A stretch of 64,000 nt of DNA. It comes from Vibrio sp. B1FLJ16. GTDB taxonomy: Bacteria; Pseudomonadota; Gammaproteobacteria; Enterobacterales; Vibrionaceae. The notes beneath the pieces are model-generated. The model was not told the DNA's origin. It made no database searches and saw only the letters and a program-made list of their open reading frames with translations. Shown one piece after another: positions 32,061 through 39,441 of the stretch. Position 1 is the first letter of the stretch, and every line of letters starts with the position of its first letter. The translations under genes were made by a program, and so were the position numbers. The stretch is from positions 2,976,001 through 3,040,000 of the forward strand of contig NZ_HG992749.1 of NCBI RefSeq assembly GCF_905175385.1, read 5' to 3'.

Positions 32061-34235
32061 TTAAAGCTTCTCTAATCTGGCGTAAGCCGTGACTAACCAC
32101 TTAATCCCTTCACCATTAAAGGCGATTTGTACCCGGCTTTGCGGGCCACTGCCTTCAAAGTTAATAATGGTACCTTCACCAAACTTCGGATGCATCACAC
32201 GGGAACCCAGTGAAAAACCTGTCTCATTGAAGTTCTCTTTTACTACGGTCTGGCTAAAACGACCGCGACTTGCAGGGCGACTGACTTGAGCTTTCATACG
32301 CACTTCATCCAGACAGCCCTCTGGCAGCTCGCGAATAAAGCGCGATGGTTTGTGATACTTATCCTGACCATACAAGCGACGCATTTCTGCATAGGTGATG
32401 TAGAGTTTCTCCATTGCGCGAGTCATACCGACATAGCACAGGCGACGCTCTTCTTCTAAACGCCCAGCCTCTTCAGCAGACATCTGGCTTGGGAACATGC
32501 CTTCTTCCACACCGACCATAAACACTAACGGGAACTCCAGACCTTTTGCACTGTGCAGCGTCATCAACTGAACCGCATCGTCAAACTCATCTGCCTGCCC
32601 TTCACCGGCTTCAAGTGCAGCATGCGTCAGGAATGCCGTAAGCAGAGACATATCTTCGGCTTCTTCCGGTTTTTCGAACTGACGGGTTGCGGTTACCAAT
32701 TCTTCTAAGTTCTCTATACGTGCTTTGGACTTTTCGCCCTTTTCTTGCTCGTACATAGCAAACAGACCGGAATACTTGATCACATGGTCGGTTTGCTCGT
32801 GCAGCGGCATCTCAAGGGTATCGTCTTCCAAAGCAGTAACCAGTTCGATAAAACGACTCAATGCTCCGGCAGCACGCCCGGCAAGTACCTGCTCATCCAA
32901 CATTGCGATACTCGCTTCCCACATAGTGCAGCCGCGATCACGAGCAGCACGACGAATCGTCTCTAAGGTTTTATCACCTAAACCGCGGGTTGGCGTATTC
33001 ACCACACGCTCAAAGGCCGCATCATCATTCCGGTTAGAGATCAGACGCATGTAGCTCAATGCATCTCTGATTTCCTGACGTTCGAAGAATCGCATCCCAC
33101 CGTAAATGCGGTAAGGCAGACCCGCCTGAATTAATGCTTCTTCCAATACGCGTGACTGGGCGTTGTTACGATACAGCATCGCAGCATCATTCAGTACGCC
33201 ACCCTTGTCTTGCCATTCTTTGATTTTGTTTACTGCGAATCGAGCTTCATCTAATTCATTGTAAGCACTATAAACAGAAATTGGCTCACCAACGTCACCA
33301 TCAGTCCACAGCTCTTTACCCATACGCTCAGTATTGTTGGCAATGAGGGTATTCGAAGCCTCCAGAATCGTTTTGGTTGAGCGATAGTTTTGCTCGAGAC
33401 GAATAGTATTAACGCTTGGGAACTCTAAAGTGAATTTCTCAATGTTTTCCACTTTGGCACCGCGCCAGCCGTATATAGACTGATCGTCATCACCCACAAT
33501 CATTACATGGCAATCACGCCCTGCCATCATGCGCAGCCAAGCATACTGAATGTTGTTGGTATCTTGGAACTCGTCGACCAGAATGTGTTTAAAGCGTGCC
33601 TGGTAGTGCTCACGGACAAATTTGTTATCGCGCAGTAGCTCATGTGCGCGAAGCAAAATTTCCGCAAAATCGACCAGCCCTGCACGATCACACGCTTCCT
33701 GATAAGCGGTATACAACTGCAGGTAAGTTTTAGTAACGGGATCATGATAGGCATCGATGTGCGCTGGGCGCAGGCCTTCGTCTTTCTTGCCATTGATCCA
33801 CCAGGCAACCTGGCGTGCAGGCCACTGCTTTTCATCCAGATTTTGCGCCTTAATCAGTCGCTTAAGCAGACGCTGCTGGTCATCACTGTCGATGATCTGA
33901 AAATCTTCCGGTAGCTTGGCATCAAGATAGTGCGCCCGCAGAATACGGTGACAGATACCATGGAACGTACCATTCCACATACCCGACGCACTGCCCATCA
34001 TCAACTCTTCAATACGACCACGCATCTCCGCTGCCGCTTTGTTAGTAAAGGTTACTGACATGATTGAGAATGGTGATGCCTGCTCCACTGACATTAACCA
34101 AGCGATTCGGTGAACAAGAACGCGGGTCTTACCACTCCCTGCGCCAGCAAGGACAAGTAAGTTTTCTAGAGGTGCTGCAACGGCTTCACGCTGTTTATCG
34201 TTCAAGCCGTCGAGTAATAGAGATGGATCCATCAT
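32061..34235 (-). CDS. uvrD: DNA helicase II
   Basis: 3'-5' superfamily I helicase of nucleotide-excision and mismatch repair. 724 residues, near the E. coli 720. Q motif LNDKQREAV, GAGSGKT at 31-37, DEFQDTNNIQYAW (motif II), GDDDQSIYGWRGA (III), QNYRS (IV), VQLMTLHSAKGLEF (V) and YVGMTRAMEKLY (VI) are all intact. The C-terminal tail contains the Tudor-like GSRVMHPKFGEGTIINFEG. A palindrome overlaps its probable -35 region, but I see no standard LexA box. Monocistronic, convergent with the CsrB-type RNA. Confidence 0.96.
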   Translation of the reverse strand: MMDPSLLLDGLNDKQREAVAAPLENLLVLAGAGSGKTRVLVHRIAWLMSVEQASPFSIMSVTFTNKAAAEMRGRIEELMMGSASGMWNGTFHGICHRILRAHYLDAKLPEDFQIIDSDDQQRLLKRLIKAQNLDEKQWPARQVAWWINGKKDEGLRPAHIDAYHDPVTKTYLQLYTAYQEACDRAGLVDFAEILLRAHELLRDNKFVREHYQARFKHILVDEFQDTNNIQYAWLRMMAGRDCHVMIVGDDDQSIYGWRGAKVENIEKFTLEFPSVNTIRLEQNYRSTKTILEASNTLIANNTERMGKELWTDGDVGEPISVYSAYNELDEARFAVNKIKEWQDKGGVLNDAAMLYRNNAQSRVLEEALIQAGLPYRIYGGMRFFERQEIRDALSYMRLISNRNDDAAFERVVNTPTRGLGDKTLETIRRAARDRGCTMWEASIAMLDEQVLAGRAAGALSRFIELVTALEDDTLEMPLHEQTDHVIKYSGLFAMYEQEKGEKSKARIENLEELVTATRQFEKPEEAEDMSLLTAFLTHAALEAGEGQADEFDDAVQLMTLHSAKGLEFPLVFMVGVEEGMFPSQMSAEEAGRLEEERRLCYVGMTRAMEKLYITYAEMRRLYGQDKYHKPSRFIRELPEGCLDEVRMKAQVSRPASRGRFSQTVVKENFNETGFSLGSRVMHPKFGEGTIINFEGSGPQSRVQIAFNGEGIKWLVTAYARLEKL

Positions 34236-34276
34236 GATGAGCTACTGGTTATTTATACATAAAAACAGATTATAAC

Positions 34277-34299
34277 CTAAACAGCTGGGCGCTGTTTAG
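34277..34299. promoter_or_regulatory. 23-bp palindrome between uvrD and the bufferin operon
   Basis: CTAAACAGC, five-base spacer TGGGC, GCTGTTTAG: nine perfect pairs. On the minus strand a TATAAT at 34269-34274 lies just downstream, so the palindrome covers the -35 region of a likely uvrD promoter. Half-sites read ACAG...CTGT, the opposite of the LexA order. No T-tract adjoins it. It could be an operator for uvrD, for the divergent bufA gene, or both. Confidence 0.4.
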
Positions 34300-34515
34300 A
34301 CAAAACTCGATAAAAAATTCGTTGTTTTTTTACCCTCCTCTTCAGTCGGTTATCTAAAAAGAGCATCTCAAGCAGAGGCTAACAGTAAAAATCACTGAAA
34401 GTTTTTCTCTCACTTTCCTATCTCATAAGTTAAGCAAGTGGACAAATACTGAACAACATAGTGTCGCATCTTCTTGCTCACTGGAAGTAAAGGAAATCAC
34501 TCAGAGGAAATCATT

Positions 34516-34776
34516 ATGAAAAATTCGAATCTTGCTATCGCTGCTGCCGTTACCGGTCTTATCGCGCTTGGCGGCACAATGCTGACAACTACTTCGGCGG
34601 TCGCTGCTGAAAAAGAAAAATGTTATGGCGTGGCTAAAGCAGGTAAGAATGACTGTGCAACAAAAACCAGCTCTTGTGCCGGAACGGCTAAGCAAGACAA
34701 CCAGAAAGATGCTTTCGTGGTGGTACCAAAAGGCTTGTGCGACAAATTGGCGGGCGGAAGCACTACCTCTTCCTAA
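34516..34776 (+). CDS. Bufferin-type RiPP precursor (DUF2282)
   Basis: 86-residue secreted precursor. Signal peptide [20 protein letters not shown] through SAVAA (about residue 31), then a core with four cysteines at 36, 47, 54 and 75 in [18 protein letters not shown] and PKGLCDKL. This is the DUF2282/BufA1 pattern. In described bufferins an MNIO enzyme converts core cysteines to thiooxazoles and the peptide sequesters copper in the periplasm. Whether that holds here is inferred. AGAGGA lies 9 bases before ATG 34516, favouring it over an in-frame start at 34474. First gene of an operon with the DUF692 and DUF2063 genes. Confidence 0.88.
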   Translation: MKNSNLAIAAAVTGLIALGGTMLTTTSAVAAEKEKCYGVAKAGKNDCATKTSSCAGTAKQDNQKDAFVVVPKGLCDKLAGGSTTSS

Positions 34777-34857
34777 CAGATCATACAGAAATTGTTTGGT
34801 GTGTGAATACTCAATCCACACACTCTTTTCTTTATATCTCGGCTCGTTTGAAAAAGG

Positions 34858-34873
34858 AGTTTCACGTGAAACA
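34858..34873. promoter_or_regulatory. parS: parS centromere-like site covering the DUF692 gene start
   Basis: AGTTTCACGTGAAACA matches the chromosomal parS consensus TGTTTCACGTGAAACA at 15 of 16 positions. The GTG start codon of the next gene (34866-34868) is within it and its Shine-Dalgarno AGGAG touches its left edge. Such sites are bound by ParB1 for segregation of the main chromosome. Confidence 0.75.
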
Positions 34874-35738
34874 TCAGACCTTTCATAACCTCGTAGGGGT
34901 CGGGTTACGCTTACCTCATATGGAATACTTTAGCCAGAACCAACCGAAATTATCGTGGCTTGAAATTCACAGCGAGAATTACTTTCAGCTCAATTCAGCC
35001 GAGCGCCGTCAACTTCAGTCCTTGCGAGAAATGTATCAAATCAGTTGTCATGGTGTTGGCTTATCTCTTGGCTCAGTAAGCAGAGCCAGTCGTCAACATC
35101 TAGCCCAGCTCAAAACACTCATTGATATCATCGAGCCAATGTATGTCTCCGATCATCTTAGTTGGAGCGAAAATGGCGGGCATTACTTTAACGACCTCCT
35201 ACCCCTACCATATACCGAAGAAGCATTAAACGTATTCTCACGTAATGTTCTGGAAGTACAAAACTATCTGCAGCGTGAAATCTTAATTGAGAACCCTTCG
35301 AGTTATGTGAAATTTCAGCACTCCACTATCAGTGAATGGGAATTTCTGACTGAAGTACAACAACGTACTGACTGCCGGTTACTACTCGATTTAAACAATG
35401 TTTACGTATCAGCTTTCAATCATGGCTTTGATTGTGAAAGATATTTAAGCGCTATTCCAGCCAACAAAGTAGATGAGATTCACCTCGCAGGCTTTACCGT
35501 CAAACAACTTGATAAAGGCGAGATTTGGATTGATACCCACAGCTGTCCGGTCAGTGATGAAGTATGGCTGCTTTATCAAAACTGGATAACACAGCATGGC
35601 ACTCGCCATACCCTGATTGAATGGGATGTAGATATTCCTGCGCCAGAAGTGTTACTTGATGAAGCATCCAAAGCCTCACGTTTGGCTTGGAACTCTGAGA
35701 CTTGCTCTATTTCTGAAAACGCGAGGAAAGCGTCATGA
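34866..35738 (+). CDS. MNIO (DUF692) oxidase, BufB-type
   Basis: Multinuclear non-heme iron-dependent oxidase, TIM-barrel, that modifies cysteines of the DUF2282 precursor. 290 residues from a GTG start. Metal-binding motifs: WLEIHSENYF (31-40), SCHGVGLSLGS (60-70), SDHLSWS (95-101), IENPSSY (141-147), LLLDLNNVYVSAFNHG (172-187), EIHLAGF (204-210), DTHSCPVSDEVW (223-234) and LIEWD (250-254). I prefer GTG 34866 with AGGAG six bases upstream; the longer frame to 34737 reads through bufA in another frame. It ends in an ATGA overlap with the DUF2063 gene. Confidence 0.92.
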   Translation: MKHQTFHNLVGVGLRLPHMEYFSQNQPKLSWLEIHSENYFQLNSAERRQLQSLREMYQISCHGVGLSLGSVSRASRQHLAQLKTLIDIIEPMYVSDHLSWSENGGHYFNDLLPLPYTEEALNVFSRNVLEVQNYLQREILIENPSSYVKFQHSTISEWEFLTEVQQRTDCRLLLDLNNVYVSAFNHGFDCERYLSAIPANKVDEIHLAGFTVKQLDKGEIWIDTHSCPVSDEVWLLYQNWITQHGTRHTLIEWDVDIPAPEVLLDEASKASRLAWNSETCSISENARKAS

Positions 35739-36493
35739 ACCTTGCAGCCCTGCAACGTCAGTTCGCCAAAGCACTTCTCTATCAATCATCGGGGGAAACA
35801 TGCAGTATTGTTGGTGACCAGTTCAACGCGGATGAACGCCTGCAGATTTATCGTAACAATTTCATCATCAGCCTGAGTGAAGTTCTATCGGCAACCTATC
35901 CTATGGTTGAAGTATTAATCGGTGAAGAATGCTTTGCTCAAATTGCCCGGAAACATGTACTGAAGCACCCGTTGACCGAAGCATATGTTGCTCATTACGG
36001 TGAAGGCTTTCAGGACACGATAAAGACGTTTGACCAAGTAATGGCAAAAGCCCCCTACATCATAGAGGTAGCCCGTTTTGAATGGGCACTCGATCTGGCC
36101 CGGCAAGACCAACGCGAGAAGCTACCCAATACCAAGTTAATCCCTCTGGCTCAATTAACAGACGTGCCTGCCAACCAGCAACCTAAACTGGTTTTTCACT
36201 TAAAACCGGAATGCCGCAGTTTTGACTCTAACTACGCTGTACTTGACTTGTTTAAGGCCATACAAGCTCAAGAGTTCGGACAACTCAATATTAACCAGCC
36301 ACAATGCGGGGTCATCATGGTTGATTCGAGTGGTATCGCATCGTGTCATACACTCGATATCGAAACCTTTCAACTACTGCGTTATTTTGAGCAAGAGCAA
36401 CCATTAGAAAACATCCCCCCATCACTGCTCACTAATTTAAGTCAGGTCATGCAGCTGGATTTGTTTGCCGGTTTTACCTTAGAGAATAACTAG
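35735..36493 (+). CDS. DUF2063 partner protein, BufC-type
   Basis: 252 residues. The N-terminal DUF2063 domain shows RLQIYRNNFIISLSEVLSATYPMVEVLIG (seen as RLQIYRNNF and ATYPMVEVLIG) and HYGEGFQD, then a wHTH-like C-terminal part. In known MNIO pathways this protein binds the precursor leader and presents it to the DUF692 enzyme. The ATG overlaps the DUF692 stop by four bases (ATGA), which argues for coupled translation and a complex. No signal peptide: cytoplasmic. Confidence 0.88.
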   Translation: MNLAALQRQFAKALLYQSSGETCSIVGDQFNADERLQIYRNNFIISLSEVLSATYPMVEVLIGEECFAQIARKHVLKHPLTEAYVAHYGEGFQDTIKTFDQVMAKAPYIIEVARFEWALDLARQDQREKLPNTKLIPLAQLTDVPANQQPKLVFHLKPECRSFDSNYAVLDLFKAIQAQEFGQLNINQPQCGVIMVDSSGIASCHTLDIETFQLLRYFEQEQPLENIPPSLLTNLSQVMQLDLFAGFTLENN

Positions 36494-36500
36494 GGAGAAA

Positions 36501-36596
36501 GGTTTTCATGATCATCAATTATGGGGGCTAATGATACTGGTCGTGATTGTTTGGGGATCCGGTGCGTACTCCTTTGACCGACTACTGAAACGTTAG
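36501..36596 (+). pseudogene. Truncated remnant of a DoxX-family gene (BufD-like)
   Basis: Directly after the DUF2063 gene the open frame reads GFHDHQLWGLMILVVIVWGS and then GAYSFDRLLKR before TAG at 36594-36596. That matches the end of DoxX proteins: a last membrane segment followed by a G-x-x-S-x-D-x-L tail. DoxX is a frequent fourth gene of bufferin operons. The ~100 upstream residues are missing, and upstream stops leave only about 37 codons open. An ATG at 36531 with GGGGG before it could still give a 21-residue membrane peptide. The DoxX match is by eye. Confidence 0.55.
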
Positions 36597-36611
36597 CTGA
36601 CTAAATAAAAA

Positions 36612-36640
36612 ATCCCCGCTGTCGCGGGGATCTTTTATTT
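36612..36640. terminator. Terminator of the bufferin operon and the convergent TsrA-like gene
   Basis: ATCCCCGC, TGTC loop, GCGGGGAT, then CTTTTATTTTTT on the plus strand and an A run on the left, so it works for both directions. It overlaps the end of the minus-strand gene by six bases. Confidence 0.85.
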
Positions 36641-36919
36641 TTTGTTCAGGTAAGCCAGTAAATCGTCGGCTGAGATACCTTTTTGAGCGATGTCTTTTGC
36701 CAGCAGCTCAACTTGCTCGCCCTTGCGCGACTCAATCACTTGCTGAAACTGATACACAATGTCACGCAGGATAGGCAGAGGTACTTGTTTTGCGGCACTA
36801 CGAATGCGCTCGGAGCTTTGATTGCCCAGCTCATTAAGCAACTTACCATACATCACCTTCTCAGGTGATTCTTCCATTTGCTCTAAGATACGAGCCATTT
36901 CATACGTGGTTAACGACAT
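36635..36919 (-). CDS. tsrA: Small regulator, probable TsrA ortholog
   Basis: 94-residue cytoplasmic protein (MSLTTYEMARILEQMEESPE...), helical and charged, ending ISADDLLAYLNKK. In V. cholerae, TsrA (VC0070) is a small H-NS-like silencer of type VI secretion and virulence genes. From memory it sits next to a Bcr exporter, a LysR gene, aminopeptidase P and the thi operon, the same order as here. The assignment therefore rests on size, helical N-terminus and synteny rather than a motif. GGAAATC lies upstream of the ATG. If correct it is a global regulator, but no target is shown by this window. Confidence 0.6.
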   Translation of the reverse strand: MSLTTYEMARILEQMEESPEKVMYGKLLNELGNQSSERIRSAAKQVPLPILRDIVYQFQQVIESRKGEQVELLAKDIAQKGISADDLLAYLNKK

Positions 36920-37010
36920 TACGTTTTGATTTCCATTATGGTTTTAGGAAAAGTGTGTGCGACAAATATACACTCGTTACTCATATTGGAAAATACTAAA
37001 TTACACTGAT

Positions 37011-38204
37011 TTACGCTTTTGCCAAGTTCGTATGCCAACTCTTGCCAGATTTAGTGAACAAAATTACCAGCGCAGGCAGAATAATCCACATTTGAACCGC
37101 AATCAGTGTTTGTGAATCAAGCGATAAGCGCGAAAGCGTGCCCACGAGCAGTCCTGAACCACTCATCTGGAACAAGCCAAGCAATGCAGCCGCTGTACCC
37201 GCTTTATCTCCGAACGGCTCCAGCGCTTTACCAGCGGCTGCCCCAAGGATCATGGCGAAGCCGACAGAAGACATAAAGATTGGCAGCATAAACGAAAAAG
37301 CTGTGCCCTGGCCTTTCATTACCATCATAACAACGCCAGCAAGACCTAACGTCGAGATACCGACAACCAGTGTATTATGCGTACCAAAGCGTTCCATAAA
37401 CTTAGGTGCCAGCATACAAGCCGCGATATTGATCAGTGCATTCACGCCAAACCAGAAAGTAAACTCGTTCATGGATAAGCCCATTCCGGTCATTAATACC
37501 GAAGGCGCAGAGGTAACATAAGCAAGAATCACCGCCATCGCCATCAGACACAATGATGCATGGAAAACGAAAGACGGAGTGCTCAGTACTGCCCAGTAAC
37601 GGCTGAGTTTAAAGACCGATTGTTTCTCTATTGCCGGGTTAGTTTCTTTCAGCATCAGGAACATCAACGTACCTGATACTACTGCAAAACCAGCCATAAA
37701 ACTAAAGTTTGCACGCCAGTCAAATTGCTGGGTTAACCAGCTGCCTAAAATAGGCGCTAGCGCCGGAATAAAGCAGATCGCACCATTGAGGTAGCTGATC
37801 ATCTTACCGCTTTTATCCGGACCAAAAATATCGCGAACTGTTGCAAAGGCTGCCACCGATGTCGCACACGCACCTAAGCCTTGTAGCAGTCGGGACATCA
37901 GCATCCACTCAATGTTTTGAGCGCTCCACGCCAATAAAGCGCTCATTGCGTAAATGGCGATGCCGCCCAATGCAACAGTTCGACGTCCGAGTTTATCTGC
38001 TAACGGCCCCGCAAAAAGCTGCCCGACGCCCATAGCAAACAAAAACCAAGTGATCGTGTCTTGTGCTAACGCATTATCAACCTGAAAAGCAGAAGCAATA
38101 AGTGGTAAAGCAGGCAGATAAATATCTATTGCAAGCGGACTGAAAAGAACCAACAGGGTCAATAAAGCCATCTGCTTTTTACTTTTAGAAATATGGCTAG
38201 ACAC
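37011..38204 (-). CDS. Bcr/CflA-family multidrug efflux transporter (MFS)
   Basis: 397-residue major-facilitator protein with 12 predicted membrane segments. LAIDIYLPALPLIASAF in the first segment and GPLADKLGRRTVALGG in the first cytoplasmic loop are the Bcr/CflA hallmarks. A proton-driven drug exporter is likely; substrates are unknown. I set the start at GTG 38204 (VSSHISKSKKQ) because GGAG lies six bases upstream. The longer ORF to 38309 adds 35 untypical residues and would overlap the LysR promoter. It diverges from the LysR regulator, which probably controls it. Confidence 0.87.
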   Translation of the reverse strand: MSSHISKSKKQMALLTLLVLFSPLAIDIYLPALPLIASAFQVDNALAQDTITWFLFAMGVGQLFAGPLADKLGRRTVALGGIAIYAMSALLAWSAQNIEWMLMSRLLQGLGACATSVAAFATVRDIFGPDKSGKMISYLNGAICFIPALAPILGSWLTQQFDWRANFSFMAGFAVVSGTLMFLMLKETNPAIEKQSVFKLSRYWAVLSTPSFVFHASLCLMAMAVILAYVTSAPSVLMTGMGLSMNEFTFWFGVNALINIAACMLAPKFMERFGTHNTLVVGISTLGLAGVVMMVMKGQGTAFSFMLPIFMSSVGFAMILGAAAGKALEPFGDKAGTAAALLGLFQMSGSGLLVGTLSRLSLDSQTLIAVQMWIILPALVILFTKSGKSWHTNLAKA

Positions 38205-38309
38205 ACAATACTCCGAATTGAGAAAGAACGATTCGTGCAGCTTAATCATCTGATGATATGAATGGAAATGATGTATAATCATGAGCAATATTCCTTGAGG
38301 GAAATTCAC

Positions 38310-39251
38310 ATGTATATAGAGAAGTTGGCTCGTTTCGACCTGAATTTACTGGTTTGTTTCAAAGTTTTGATGGAAGAGTTGAATGTCACCCGAGCGGCAA
38401 ACCGTCTGTGTCTAAGCCAGTCTGCGGTAAGTAAGTCCCTGGCGAAGTTGCGCATTCAGTTTGACGACCCGCTTTTTACGAGAAACTCACATGGACTCAC
38501 ACCAACCCCCCGAGCCTTGTTCCTCAAACCGAAACTCGATCTGTTGATTAATCATCTCGAAGTTCTGACCCAGCCAGAAGAGTTTTCACCACAAAGCAGC
38601 GAGTACCGTTTTCAGATTGCTGCAGTGGAAAGTGTCTACCCATTAATCCTGCCACATTTTTTACCGGCTATATTTCAGCAGGCCCCGGGCGTGACCATCA
38701 GTACTCACCCATGGACAGATAACACCTTTAAGATGCTGCAACGTGGTGAGTTAGATTTGGGCTTAACCGGCAAGGATATCGATATCAATGATGCCAAGCT
38801 GACGCTGTTGCCACCGGAAGACATCTGCGAACAAGAAATCTATCGCGATCATCAAATGTGCATAATTCGCAAGAACCATCCGGCACTGAATCAAAAATGG
38901 AATCTGGAAGCCTACCTATCAATGCGTCATGTTCAGGTTCGTTGTGATGGTAACGATCGCTGGTTACTCGACTATCGTCTTGCCGACATTGGCGCAGAGC
39001 GAGACATTGCTGTCACGGTTCCGGATTTTAACAGTGCCGCCAGTCTGTGTTCATATACCGACTTTATCTTCACTGCACCAAGTCATTTTGTTCAGCTTGC
39101 AGCAAAGCAGCTCGACTTAGCAGTACTGCCTTTGCCCTTAGAGTTTCCTCCGATGGCATACACTTTGTTCTGGCACAGGGACAGAGAAAATGACCCAGCA
39201 TTGAATTGGCTGCGTACTATGATCACGCAAAAAACCGATCATCTCAGATAA
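38310..39251 (+). CDS. LysR-family transcriptional regulator
   Basis: 313 residues. The N-terminal winged helix is clear: LLVCFKVLMEELNVTRAANRL then LSQSAVSKSLAKLR (helix-turn-helix about 22-50), followed by the co-inducer domain. The NodD/NahR-like segment FDDPLFTRNSHGLTPTPRA is typical. ATG 38310 is preceded by GAGGGAA; the in-frame start at 38262 adds 16 residues not seen in the family. It is divergent from the Bcr/CflA gene by about 105 bases, the normal layout for a LysR protein and its target. Confidence 0.9.
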   Translation: MYIEKLARFDLNLLVCFKVLMEELNVTRAANRLCLSQSAVSKSLAKLRIQFDDPLFTRNSHGLTPTPRALFLKPKLDLLINHLEVLTQPEEFSPQSSEYRFQIAAVESVYPLILPHFLPAIFQQAPGVTISTHPWTDNTFKMLQRGELDLGLTGKDIDINDAKLTLLPPEDICEQEIYRDHQMCIIRKNHPALNQKWNLEAYLSMRHVQVRCDGNDRWLLDYRLADIGAERDIAVTVPDFNSAASLCSYTDFIFTAPSHFVQLAAKQLDLAVLPLPLEFPPMAYTLFWHRDRENDPALNWLRTMITQKTDHLR

Positions 39252-39441
39252 AAATGTTGCTCTCAATTTGCGCTTAGCAGATAAAATGAGTAGCTTAACA
39301 GTCGATAGTCCTTTTGGCTCACCTATGGCCTGTTGTACCAGACTTAAATAATTAAACGTTTTACTCTTTCACTGCGTGAAGCAGAAGGAAACAGCTTCCA
39401 AAACTGAGCATGAAGGAGTCGTAATTGAAGGAATAATAAAG

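Noticed and set aside
34236..34515. LexA box for uvrD
   Set aside because: No CTGT-N8-ACAG arrangement; only an inverse-order palindrome is present, reported separately.
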